Assembly: GCA_001604215.1 (NCBI GenBank)
Contig: LVAX01000043.1
Span: 1-40,179 of the forward strand
Direction: 5' to 3'
Origin: Clostridiales bacterium Firm_18
GTDB lineage: Bacteria; Bacillota; Clostridia; Monoglobales; Firm-18
DNA: 40,179 bases
Shown here: positions 13,507 to 21,976 of the stretch, piece after piece
Layout: each line of letters starts with the position of its first letter
How positions within the stretch are numbered: the first letter of the stretch is position 1
The notes under the pieces: model-generated
Database searches by the model: none
The model's input: only the letters and a program-made list of their open reading frames with translations
Told to the model about the DNA's origin: nothing
Program-made: the position numbers and the translations under genes

Positions 13507-15069
13507 TTAAGCCTTTGCTGTGCTGACCTCGTCAAATTCTTTCTGCAGCTGCTCCGATGGTGGCGGAGTCAAAAGGGATACCGCCACAATAAGTATGCAG
13601 GAAAAGATAAATGCCGGAAGCAACTCGTAAATATTCCATGCGCCGCCTAAAGGACGGATAACAAGCTTCCAGAAAAACACCATGCCCCCGCCGCCCAACA
13701 TACCGGCAACGGCGCCTGCCCGGTTTATGCGCTTCCAGAAGAGAGAAAACAGCATCAAAGGCCCGAAGGTGGCGCCAAAGCCCGCCCAGGCAAAAGAAAC
13801 AATGGTGAAAATAACACTTTTTTCATCCAATGCGATAAATATAGCAATTATGGTAATTATAAGAAGCGTAATACGGGAAACCCGCATTACCTCCTTGTCG
13901 CTTGCGCGCTTTTTGCATATTCCCTGGTAAATATTTTTTGACAAAGCCGATGCGGCTATCAAAAGATAAGAGTCCGACGAGCTGATTGTGGCCGCCAAAA
14001 TGCCTGCCATGGCAAGCCCTGCCAGAAGGGGAGGTAAAAGCTTAGTGGACATCAGAATAAAAATTCTTTCCGCTTCCGATGCGGTAGTAAGCGCTGCGGG
14101 ATATGCCACTCTGCCTATAATTCCAATAAAGACGGCAACGGACAGCGAAATAACCACCCATACGGCAGCAATCCGGCGTGAATATGTAAGCTCGTTTGTC
14201 GAGCGGATTGCCATAAATCTAAGCAGCACCTGGGGCATGCCAAAGTAGCCGAGCCCCCATGCAAGGGTGGAAAGAATGGTAATGAAACCATAGCCCGACG
14301 GCTTGCCGAATAACGGAGCGGAATCTTTAATAACCTGCACTCCCGATTCGTCAACCATAGGGTTTGCAATTCCGAAGAATTCAAAAAAGCCGGGTATGTT
14401 TTTTGCATTTTCAACCACTGCGCCCAAACCGCCGGCGACGTAGCCACCCACCACAACAATCGCGGTCAGTGCTACTACCATAACGATTGCCTGCATAAAG
14501 TCGGAGGCGCTTTCCGCCAAAAAGCCGCCTACGATAGTATATATCAATACAAACACCGCACCCAAAATCATCATGAAAACATAAGGTGCGTCAAACAACG
14601 TAGAAAACAGCTTTCCGCAAGTTACAAGGCAGCTGGCCGCGTAAACGGTGAAAAACACTAAAATGAAAAGAGCCGATATCGTCATAATTATTTTCTTGCT
14701 TTCCCGGAAACGATTGGAGAAAAACTCCGGCAGCGTAATTGAGTTGCCTGCCTTTATGCTGTATTGACGCAGCCTTTTGGAAACGATAAGCCAATTCAGG
14801 TATGTACCGACCGCAAGGCCGATAGCCGTCCATGCGGCATCTGACAGGCCATACCAGTAGGCAACACCCGGCAGCCCCATAAGCAGCCAGCCCGACATAT
14901 CGGACGCTTCGGCACTCATTGCCGTAACCCAAGGGCCGAGGCTTCGTCCGCCCAAAAAGTAATCCGCAGAGCTTCGGTTTGCTCTTCGCGCAAAAGCAAT
15001 GCCTATACCGATAACAAAAACCATATAGCTTGCCATTGCAATCAGTATCTGTGCAGTGTTTGTGTTCAT
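13507..15069 (-). CDS. putP: Sodium/proline symporter
   Basis: A 520-residue sodium:solute symporter with about 13 hydrophobic segments, the length of the PutP group. PutP-type features seen: YFLGGRSLGPWVTAMSAEAS with SDMSGWLLMGLPG near the N-terminus, NSITLPEFFSNRF, and the family signature region GGFLAESASDFMQAIVM. It imports L-proline with sodium across the cytoplasmic membrane. The start ATG has GAGGAT upstream. It appears monocistronic; its upstream region carries an 8-bp minisatellite and a possible small RNA gene. Confidence 0.92.
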   Translation of the reverse strand: MNTNTAQILIAMASYMVFVIGIGIAFARRANRSSADYFLGGRSLGPWVTAMSAEASDMSGWLLMGLPGVAYWYGLSDAAWTAIGLAVGTYLNWLIVSKRLRQYSIKAGNSITLPEFFSNRFRESKKIIMTISALFILVFFTVYAASCLVTCGKLFSTLFDAPYVFMMILGAVFVLIYTIVGGFLAESASDFMQAIVMVVALTAIVVVGGYVAGGLGAVVENAKNIPGFFEFFGIANPMVDESGVQVIKDSAPLFGKPSGYGFITILSTLAWGLGYFGMPQVLLRFMAIRSTNELTYSRRIAAVWVVISLSVAVFIGIIGRVAYPAALTTASEAERIFILMSTKLLPPLLAGLAMAGILAATISSSDSYLLIAASALSKNIYQGICKKRASDKEVMRVSRITLLIITIIAIFIALDEKSVIFTIVSFAWAGFGATFGPLMLFSLFWKRINRAGAVAGMLGGGGMVFFWKLVIRPLGGAWNIYELLPAFIFSCILIVAVSLLTPPPSEQLQKEFDEVSTAKA

Positions 15070-15210
15070 CCTTTTATCCTCTCCTCATGCAAAATTTAGT
15101 TATGTTGCGACTTTGGAAAGTTTATTGCATTAAATCGACAACTATGGTATTGATTATAGCATTAATTTTTAATTATGGCAAGACTGTTTTAATTTTGATG
15201 TCCATATGAA

Positions 15211-15282
15211 GAGCTGAAGAGCTGAAAAGCTGAAGAGCTGAAAAGCTTAAAAGCTGAAGAGCTTAAGAGCTGAAGAGCTGAA
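15211..15282. repeat. 8-bp minisatellite, nine units
   Basis: Nine consecutive 8-base units of consensus GAGCTGAA (variants AAGCTGAA, AAGCTTAA, GAGCTTAA) cover 72 bases. They lie about 140 bases upstream of putP on its 5' side. Units contain AGCT, so the tract is also weakly palindromic. No reading frame uses it. Confidence 0.9.
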
Positions 15283-15307
15283 AGGTAAAAATTTAACAAG
15301 GGCAGGG

Positions 15308-15333
15308 TATATGGAGTTCGACTCTCTTATGCC
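15308..15333. repeat. Half-copy of the 48-bp palindromic repeat
   Basis: GAGTTCGACTCTCTTATGCC matches the right half of the palindrome at 13449-13496; the left arm is absent. It directly follows the minisatellite tract in the putP upstream region. Confidence 0.6.
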
Positions 15334-15399
15334 AAGCATACATTTATAGTAAAATAGCATTTCAAACTCTCTTGTAAAAAAAGAAAATGCGTTATGCTA

Positions 15400-15512
15400 T
15401 GTAACGTCGATAGTGGCTCAGTAATTGAGTACGTGCAGGGGTGGTGAGTTCACCTTTTGCGCGAGCCGAGAAGTGTTGCCGCACTTCTCGGTCACGGCGA
15501 CTTTTTTAATTG
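15400..15512 (+). ncRNA. Candidate structured small RNA with terminator-like end
   Basis: Several nested pairings are visible on the plus strand. GTCG (15406-15409) pairs with CGAC (15498-15501), and GTG (15413-15415) with CAC (15493-15495). GCTC (15416-15419) pairs with GAGC (15463-15466) and encloses GGTG-AGTT-CACC (15443-15454). A strong 10-bp hairpin CCGAGAAGTG/CACTTCTCGG spans 15466-15491, its first base shared with the previous helix. The helices close just before CTTTTTTAATT. A -10-like TATGCT lies near 15394. No plus-strand gene follows for 3 kb, so this would be an independent RNA. I do not recognise the family. The rest of 15070-15671 holds only the two repeats. Confidence 0.4.
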
Positions 15513-15671
15513 TCTTGTTTGCTTGTGTTATATTATACCACTAATGGTTAAAAATAGTAAGGAAAATTTTTGGATTTTTGATGCGTATTTTTATAAACAA
15601 TAAATTTTCGTGCCGCCGGGTATGCCTATCCCTGATATGTTTTGACGCCACGAAAGCCGGGGAGATTTCCG

Positions 15672-16508
15672 CTATTTCATTAAATTTGTCAGGTATACCG
15701 TACAATCGTATATATGTGCCAGCCAGCTTTCAAATACTTCAATAGGAGGAAAAGGCAGTTCAATGGTAAACAGCTGGTCATAACCTGTATCGCCAAGGGC
15801 TTTCATAACGGGCGGCCACTTTAGTGAGCCGCAGGATGGCGGTTGATGAAAATCGCCGGTTCTGCTATTGTTATGTACATGGATGGCTTTTATTCTTAAA
15901 CCGGCCTCCAGGATTGCTTTCGGGTGGTCAAAATCCATAAGATGCGCATGCCCGAAATCCCAGCATATGCATATGCGCTTGCTGTCTAAAGCATCCACAA
16001 GCCTTATAAGGTCTTTGTAGTCCGAGGTGTAGAATTTTCCGGCAGGGTTGTCGGGGAAAACGGGAATGTTTTCTATTGCAAGGTCAACATTGTATTTTTC
16101 GGCATATTCAATCAGTTCGGTAAACTGCGTTTTATTTTGAGTAAAGGCAATTTCAGTGTCGTGCTGATCGGCTATGGAACTGCGCGGGTGAATAACACCT
16201 CTCTTTGCGCCCAACAGTGCCGAAGCTTCAATCGAGCGCCTTATGGCAAGGTCGGTGTTTTCATCCCTGTAGCACCCTGAAACCTGCAGAGGATAAGAAT
16301 AAAGATGGGTATGAATACATTCAAGGCCTATCTTCTGTATGCTTTCCCCGATGTTTTCCAATATGGCAAGATAGTCGGAACTCAGCATCAATTCATCTCG
16401 TTCGTAAAAGCAAATATCCAACGCATCAAACCCCGCGCTTTTAATCATTTTAGCCCTGTTAACGTCTAAACCGTCTTTGCTTACACTCATAACCATAGAT
16501 TTTTTCAT
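15672..16508 (-). CDS. Sugar phosphate isomerase/epimerase-type TIM-barrel protein
   Basis: A 278-residue protein of the xylose-isomerase-like TIM barrel superfamily (AP endonuclease 2 fold). Metal and active-site candidates follow the family order: His near HTHLYS, His in GVIHPRSS, Glu in LAIENIPVFP, Asp and His in CWDFGHAH, His in KAIHVHNN, and the C-terminal Glu in FTIELPFP. Such enzymes isomerise or epimerise sugars or inositol derivatives with a divalent metal; the substrate cannot be read off. No signal peptide. AGAAGGGATG lies 7 bases before the ATG. It is on the same strand as the sensor AraC gene upstream, but a 190-base gap with a hairpin and a repeat separates them. Confidence 0.8.
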   Translation of the reverse strand: MKKSMVMSVSKDGLDVNRAKMIKSAGFDALDICFYERDELMLSSDYLAILENIGESIQKIGLECIHTHLYSYPLQVSGCYRDENTDLAIRRSIEASALLGAKRGVIHPRSSIADQHDTEIAFTQNKTQFTELIEYAEKYNVDLAIENIPVFPDNPAGKFYTSDYKDLIRLVDALDSKRICICWDFGHAHLMDFDHPKAILEAGLRIKAIHVHNNSRTGDFHQPPSCGSLKWPPVMKALGDTGYDQLFTIELPFPPIEVFESWLAHIYDCTVYLTNLMK

Positions 16509-16573
16509 TTGATAACATCCCTTCTGTTATATTGGTTAAGAAAAATATATCATAATAAAAAAGGAAATAGCAA

Positions 16574-16604
16574 GAGGCGATTCATGCTTTGCAAGAATCA
16601 CCTC
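16574..16604. terminator. Hairpin between the sensor-AraC gene and the TIM-barrel gene
   Basis: GAGGCGATTC and GAATCACCTC pair as a 9-of-10 stem. On the plus strand TTTT follows; on the minus strand, the direction of transcription here, TTGCTATTTCCTTTTTT follows. It probably ends the sensor-regulator transcript. Confidence 0.5.
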
Positions 16605-16622
16605 TTTTAACTTATGGGAAAT

Positions 16623-16700
16623 TGTGCAAAAGTCGCGCAATTTCACGCTCCGGCGCAAGTGAATTCCGCCTTTGCTTACGCACGCGCCCGAACGCTTTAT
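16623..16700. repeat. GC-rich interspersed inverted repeat, copy 2
   Basis: The element TGTGCAAAAGTCGCGCAA...CTCCGGCG...TCCGCC...GCTTA aligns with copy 1 at 6596-6649. It continues with ACGCGCCCGAACGCTTTATT, which matches the other side of copy 3 (40091-40110 reversed). It ends exactly at the stop codon of the minus-strand AraC sensor gene (16701). Confidence 0.7.
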
Positions 16701-18590
16701 TTAATTGATATGTGATATGCTGTTTTTACTGTGGTTCTTCCTGTACGCTCCCAGGCTGCATCCTACAATGCTTTTAAATTTTTTATTGAAGCTGGAAGAA
16801 TCAATATATCCCACTGCTTCGGTTAACTCGTTAATGGTAAGGCCGGTTGTTGTCAAAAGCGTTTTAGCCTTTTCCACCCTCAAATGAGACACATAGTCCG
16901 AAAAGGTACAGCCAAGGCTTGTTTTGAAAAGCCGGCTTGTAAAATATACTGATTTTCCTATTTGGTCGGCAACCATAACAAGGCTGAGATTTGCGTCCGT
17001 GTAGTTGTTATGGACAAAGGTTATAACTTCCTTAAAAATTTGTTCGTCATTCTTTTGGGAATCCGTTGATTTTTCTTCCGAATCATCCGTTGTTTTCTTG
17101 TAAATATTCCTTTGAGCGCACGCATTGGCATACAGATTATGAACATGTGAAATCTGCAGGCAGGTGCCGCCGTCGTATTTGCACAGCTTACAATTGAATT
17201 TCTTAGATATTTCCGACATTATATGTTCGGAAATCATGTTGCTCAGTTCGCTTATAGTATCAATTGCATTATCTGCAATCAATACAATGAGGTTGTAGTT
17301 TTTTTGAATTTCCAAACAATATCCGAAGCGGTTTTCTTCTATATAGCTTGTAATGCATTCGTAAATTTCGTCAGGGTTTTCACATTCGGATTCTATATCA
17401 ATCAAAAACAGGGCAAATGCCTTTTTATCCAGGTCCAGATTTAAATTGGTAATCAGATGCTTAAACCTTTCGTTGTCATTATATTTGCCTTCAATAATGT
17501 AAAGCAAAGCTCGCTCCTTGATCAATGGCTCCTGATATTGCAAGGTTTTGCTCATAATATCGTTTTGATTTATTATGTTGGATATAATGCTTTCTATGTT
17601 TTTTAAATCATTTTTTCCTATTGTGGTTATGTCTTTTTTTAACGGGCGAAGGATTCTTTTGATAACCGAGTAATTTGTGCTGGAAAGCTTGAACGCAAAA
17701 ATCACACCGATCAGTCCCAGAGCCAGTATTAACATAAGCACTTTTGACTGGAAATTGATGTAGGAACTGAGAAAGTTCTCGCTGGAATAGCCGTGAATAT
17801 ATGTAAGACCCGAATAAGAGGAACTTTTAACTACAGAAATTCTGCTTTTTGTGTAATGGAATCCTTTCTTTTGTTTTTCCAATATAGTTAAATACTCATC
17901 GTGAGATTGAAATGTATTTATCCAGGGAGCATTATCACCCGTAATAATGCAAAAATCCTCAACATTCTCCAGGGATAGGTTTTTTATAAAATTGTCTACA
18001 TAATTATATGAAAGCAGATAGCATATTTTTGTGTGACTTTCTTCTTTGCCGTCCGGGGTTATATTTACAATCATGGCTAAATCATTTTGATTTTGCAAAT
18101 AGGGCCGGTGATATGCAACCAAACTGATTTTCTTGTCTGTTGCAATATCGGTATAAAACGAATCCCACCCGGCTATATTTTCATTGAATTTTAGCATGTT
18201 GTCTCTTGAAGTCACACCGGAGGATGTGTAAAAAACCGGGGAATCCTTGTAAAGAATCATGATTTCGTCTAAAATGGGATATTCCCCCTTGCGTTTGTTT
18301 AAATAGTTAATGCCTTCCTGAATATCTATAGCGCTGCCGCTTAGGAGCTTATTGCGCAAATCTTTATCCACAGCGAATACATAGGCAAAGCTTTCTAAAT
18401 TATCTATTATATGGTCCATATTATCAACAAGGGTTTCAATTTTACTAATGGCAACTTTTTCAAGGGAGCTTTTATAACCAGGCAGGATATAAAAATGCTG
18501 CAGTAAAAGAACTCCTAATAAAATGAATATAAGAAAAGCCACATACGAGTTAAAATAATGAAAAAGCAACCCGGTCTTCAGCTTGGACAT
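16701..18590 (-). CDS. Membrane-anchored AraC-family sensor-regulator
   Basis: A 629-residue one-component regulator. A transmembrane helix near residues 12-36 and a second near 280-300 enclose an extracytoplasmic sensory domain of about 245 residues (Cache-like by position). A cytoplasmic linker (about 300-510) follows, with the LIKERALLYIIEGKYNDNER segment typical of YesN/AraC hybrids. The C-terminal AraC double helix-turn-helix (about 520-622) has ADQIGKSVYFTSRLFK and TINELTEAVGYIDSSSFNKK. ATG at 18590 (MSKLK) is chosen because AGGAAG sits 6 bases upstream. This architecture is found beside LplB/YtcP/LipO-type transporters in Paenibacillus and Clostridia. It is divergent from the operon at 18869, which it most likely activates when an extracellular glycan or fragment is sensed. 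Confidence 0.88.
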   Translation of the reverse strand: MSKLKTGLLFHYFNSYVAFLIFILLGVLLLQHFYILPGYKSSLEKVAISKIETLVDNMDHIIDNLESFAYVFAVDKDLRNKLLSGSAIDIQEGINYLNKRKGEYPILDEIMILYKDSPVFYTSSGVTSRDNMLKFNENIAGWDSFYTDIATDKKISLVAYHRPYLQNQNDLAMIVNITPDGKEESHTKICYLLSYNYVDNFIKNLSLENVEDFCIITGDNAPWINTFQSHDEYLTILEKQKKGFHYTKSRISVVKSSSYSGLTYIHGYSSENFLSSYINFQSKVLMLILALGLIGVIFAFKLSSTNYSVIKRILRPLKKDITTIGKNDLKNIESIISNIINQNDIMSKTLQYQEPLIKERALLYIIEGKYNDNERFKHLITNLNLDLDKKAFALFLIDIESECENPDEIYECITSYIEENRFGYCLEIQKNYNLIVLIADNAIDTISELSNMISEHIMSEISKKFNCKLCKYDGGTCLQISHVHNLYANACAQRNIYKKTTDDSEEKSTDSQKNDEQIFKEVITFVHNNYTDANLSLVMVADQIGKSVYFTSRLFKTSLGCTFSDYVSHLRVEKAKTLLTTTGLTINELTEAVGYIDSSSFNKKFKSIVGCSLGAYRKNHSKNSISHIN

Positions 18591-18664
18591 ATACATCTTC
18601 CTATCGGTGTAAAGATACAAGTTATTATAAGTATATTATAATGTATATTTTAAATCTGTCAATA

Positions 18665-18719
18665 TGAATCATATTCACATTAAGCCAAAAATTGCGCGTA
18701 ATTACAGGGAAATTATAAA
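18665..18719 (+). promoter_or_regulatory. Putative promoter and operator of the surface-glycan operon
   Basis: TTGCGC (18692-18697), 16 bases and TATAAA (18714-18719) form a modest promoter about 140 bases before the ATG at 18869. Fifteen bases upstream of its -35 lies TGAAT-CAT-ATTCA (18665-18677), a small palindrome well placed for an activator. The weak -35 fits dependence on the divergent AraC-type regulator. The intergenic region 18591-18868 shows no gene. Confidence 0.35.
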
Positions 18720-18868
18720 ATAAGGGCATTTCTTGCAGGCGGTGCAACAATAGCATGTTTACAAAGACAAAGTATGTGTTGTATATTAAAATCAGCTTGT
18801 TTCATATTATTGCTGACCTTGTTTTGTGTATAAAAAGCCGAATGATGAAAACAGAGAGGAATTTGTTA

Positions 18869-21028
18869 ATGAGAAAAGCTTTTTGCATTTTGTTTATTAT
18901 CATATTTGTTTTAAACTGCCTGTCTATATATACGCTTGCGGCAGAGCAGATTATATACGGTGTTGCGGCGGCGGACGAGAATTTAGTTATACTCGGCAGG
19001 ACAACCCTGTTAATGAGGCAGCCTGTTTCGTTAGTAATACGCAGTGACGATAATGAAGAGCCGCTTTCGGCAGTCGGGGGAACAGCTTATGCAGACCAGC
19101 AAAAAACAGATTTAAATGGCTGGTTTTGCTTTAAAGTGCGACTCGGCAATTTTAATCAAAATGACGTTTTAGGAATACACATAATGGGTTTCATAGGCTT
19201 ACAAAACCAGGATGTGAAATATATAAGCCTGCCGGAAGTTCTCGGCGAGGAAGAAGTTAACGTTATGGATTTCGGAGCGGATAATACAGGAACAATAGAT
19301 AACACCTTCCTGCTTACAATGTTGCACGAGACCGGCAAAAAAATTTATTATCCTGCAGGAACCTATCGTTTTAACGGCGATAATTTAGACCTGTCGGGCG
19401 GAGTGCGGTTTGAAAGCAGGGATTCTGTTACTGTAAGAAACAATGTTTCTCCTGTAAACATCCTGAATTTTGACGATAAAGGCAATCTGATAGGCCTTAT
19501 GCATAATCATCTTGAGAAAAGCAATGATGATTTAGGCGGGGGAAAAAACACCATAGGTAATCTTGTGAGACCACCTTTATCCAATGCTGATTATAAGACC
19601 AAAGTTGATTTTATACCCTATTGGTATAATGACTTTGGTCTTGAGTCAGCAAGGCAGAGTTCTTATGGAAGCAAGGTCTGGTACGACTGGAGATGGAACT
19701 TTCACAAAAACGGGGGCAGCGACCCTAAAACGGCTTATGATCCGGAGAGGCAGCCTTTGTTGGGGTTTTACAGGGGAGACGACCCGATAGTTTTGGATTG
19801 GCAGTGCTATTGGCTGAAGGAATACGGTGCAAAAGCCGTTGTGCTGTACAGCAGCCGCAAGGATTCTTCAATTACCCAAAACTGGCATTTGTCATCAAGC
19901 TCTGATCATTGGATATATCAGCTGTTTCACAACGTTCCTAATTTTAATACCTTGGAATATATTATGACCCTCAGTGCCAATTACCCGGCGGTTGACGGCA
20001 CGACGGAGGAGCTTAAAAATACGGTGCGTCAGGTATGGCACCAGACTTTGGATGACATCTACGGTGTTTATCAGAAACCTTACTGTATTGTTGAGGGCGG
20101 TAAAAAATATCCTGTGGTATATGTCCATGAGGAAGGTGCTGTTTTTGGAGTATTTGATAATTATTCCGGCACGGGCAATACCCTGAATTTTTATAAAACC
20201 CTTGTGGATAAGATGAAAAGCTTTGGCTATGATGGAATCGCGCTTTTTGTCAGAAACGAGCCGAGTATGTCCAAATCTGCCGAACAAGCTTTTGAATCTG
20301 CCGGTATTAAAAGAATTAAGGTTGAGTATTCACCTCGATATATAGACACAAAGAATGAAACAGCAAGCTATGAGTACCTGGTGGAATCCTTTAACCCGCC
20401 TGTGGACGGTAAAACCGCGGTAAATACCTTTACCTCGCGTTACACCCACAATCCGCACCCATCCACCTGGAGTACTCCGGGGCAGACACCTGCTTTGTTC
20501 AACAAACTTTTAAATAAAGCGATTGACCATGTTTATCGCAATAATATGCCGAAAATCATAACCTGCTACAATATTTCCGAGTGGGCGGAAGGGGGCCCGG
20601 GCTTGCAGCCTAACGTCAAAAACAGATTTGGCTACCTGCAGGCGCTGAAGGACGCAATTGTGCAAAATGATACCGGAGATACCATATTAAATATCACATA
20701 CATCAACGAATCAGGCAATGTAGTTTCGGGAGAAAACGATTTGCCGAAAAACGGCAGCCTGTTAATACGGTATACTTTATACAGCAGCCGTCCTGTAAGC
20801 GGCCAGCTTGCCGTGGCTTTATATAAAGAGGGGCTGCTATACGATGTAAAGCTTAATCCTATATCAAAACAAGCAGGAACGTTAAATTGGGAAGTTGCCC
20901 TGCAGGCTGCGAATTTGGAAGAAATCAGCCATATCAAAACCTTTTTGGTGGACAGCACACAACGGCTGGAGCCTTTGGTCGGGTCCCGGGCATTCCCGAA
21001 TACAGCCACCTATTTGCGAAAGGATTGA
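18869..21028 (+). CDS. Secreted GH99/WbsX-like glycosidase-type protein, paralogue 1
   Basis: A 719-residue exported protein. A signal peptide covers 1-24 (ending YTLA). An Ig-like region (25-125) follows, then a pectate-lyase-3-like strip starting VNVMDFGADNTG (130-141) and running to about 225. The TIM-barrel domain (about 245-600) has FIPYWYNDFG, PLLGFYRGDDPIVLDW and finally ITCYNISEWAEGGPG. That last motif matches the WNEWaEG motif of WbsX/GH99 proteins; Glu571 and Glu574 occupy the E-x-x-E positions of the GH99 catalytic pair. A C-terminal beta-rich domain (about 615-719) resembles an Ig-like module. ATG 18869 has AGAGGA 8 bases upstream; the long upstream frame lacks a ribosome site. 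It is the first gene of the operon. The likely role is endo-acting cleavage of an external glycan, perhaps mannose-containing; the substrate is inference. Confidence 0.72.
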   Translation: MRKAFCILFIIIFVLNCLSIYTLAAEQIIYGVAAADENLVILGRTTLLMRQPVSLVIRSDDNEEPLSAVGGTAYADQQKTDLNGWFCFKVRLGNFNQNDVLGIHIMGFIGLQNQDVKYISLPEVLGEEEVNVMDFGADNTGTIDNTFLLTMLHETGKKIYYPAGTYRFNGDNLDLSGGVRFESRDSVTVRNNVSPVNILNFDDKGNLIGLMHNHLEKSNDDLGGGKNTIGNLVRPPLSNADYKTKVDFIPYWYNDFGLESARQSSYGSKVWYDWRWNFHKNGGSDPKTAYDPERQPLLGFYRGDDPIVLDWQCYWLKEYGAKAVVLYSSRKDSSITQNWHLSSSSDHWIYQLFHNVPNFNTLEYIMTLSANYPAVDGTTEELKNTVRQVWHQTLDDIYGVYQKPYCIVEGGKKYPVVYVHEEGAVFGVFDNYSGTGNTLNFYKTLVDKMKSFGYDGIALFVRNEPSMSKSAEQAFESAGIKRIKVEYSPRYIDTKNETASYEYLVESFNPPVDGKTAVNTFTSRYTHNPHPSTWSTPGQTPALFNKLLNKAIDHVYRNNMPKIITCYNISEWAEGGPGLQPNVKNRFGYLQALKDAIVQNDTGDTILNITYINESGNVVSGENDLPKNGSLLIRYTLYSSRPVSGQLAVALYKEGLLYDVKLNPISKQAGTLNWEVALQAANLEEISHIKTFLVDSTQRLEPLVGSRAFPNTATYLRKD

Positions 21029-21037
21029 AAACAGCAA

Positions 21038-21976
21038 ATGAGATTAAACCTTCATACCCGTAAACTTCAAACACAATCTTTAAAAAGGGAAATGGTTAAA
21101 AACTATCAGCTTTACCTTATGGTTTTGCCTTCCATTGTAATGATTGCTATTTTTCAATATGTTCCGATGTATGGTGTACAGATTGCTTTCAAAGACTTCA
21201 ATGCAAGATTAGGAATATGGTCCAGTCCATGGATCGGGCTGACACACATCGAGAAGTTTATACAATCCCCATACTTCTTTAAATTGCTTTGGAATACTTT
21301 TATTATCAATGTTTATTCTTTGGCAATCGGATTCCCCATACCGATTCTGGTTGCGGTTATTCTGAATGAATTGGAGCGGGAGGTATACAAGAAGTTCGTG
21401 CAAACTGTGATTTGCATACCACATTTTATATCTACGGTAGTTATGGTTGGAATGATTTTTCTGTTTACTAACGAATCAAAGGGGATTATCAATCATTTCA
21501 TTGCATTTTTGGGCGGCGAACGCATAGCTTTTATGGCAAAACAGCAATGGTTCAGAACTATTTATGTTCTTTCCGGGGTGTGGCAAAACATGGGGTGGAA
21601 TTCTATTATATACATTGCTGCCCTGTCCGGCGTGGATGTTCAGATGCATGAAGCGGCCATTATTGACGGTGCGGGGCGGCTTAAACGGATATGGCATATC
21701 AATCTGCCCACAATTAAGCCCACATTTGTTATTATGCTGCTGATGAGTATGGGGAAAATGCTTAGCGTCGGCTTTGAAAAGATTTATTTAATGCAGCTTC
21801 CTTTAAACCTTGAAGTATCGGAAGTTATTTCTACTTATACATATAAAATCGCATTTGAAGGAGGAAGTTTTAGTTATGGCGCCGCGATAGGTTTGTTTTT
21901 AAATGTATTAAATTTAATCTTGCTGGTTTCTTTTAACCGGATTGCAAGAAAAATGGGTGATGTTTCGCTATGGTAA
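21038..21976 (+). CDS. Carbohydrate ABC transporter permease, LplB/YteP type
   Basis: A 312-residue permease of the CUT1 class with six predicted membrane helices. The N-terminal KNYQLYLMVLPSIVMIAIFQ and PMYGVQIAFKDFN are hallmarks of the LplB/YteP branch, which imports complex oligosaccharides. The cytoplasmic EAA loop HEAAIIDGAGRLKRIWHINLP contacts the ATPase. The Shine-Dalgarno is weak (AAAGGA, about 13 bases away), so translation may depend on coupling to the gene 9 bases upstream. The last 7 bases overlap the next permease gene. Confidence 0.9.
   Translation: MRLNLHTRKLQTQSLKREMVKNYQLYLMVLPSIVMIAIFQYVPMYGVQIAFKDFNARLGIWSSPWIGLTHIEKFIQSPYFFKLLWNTFIINVYSLAIGFPIPILVAVILNELEREVYKKFVQTVICIPHFISTVVMVGMIFLFTNESKGIINHFIAFLGGERIAFMAKQQWFRTIYVLSGVWQNMGWNSIIYIAALSGVDVQMHEAAIIDGAGRLKRIWHINLPTIKPTFVIMLLMSMGKMLSVGFEKIYLMQLPLNLEVSEVISTYTYKIAFEGGSFSYGAAIGLFLNVLNLILLVSFNRIARKMGDVSLW

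Noticed and set aside
15400..15512. Minus-strand riboswitch controlling putP
   Set aside because: The T-run and hairpin order make sense only on the plus strand, and the minisatellite and a repeat separate it from putP by over 300 bases.
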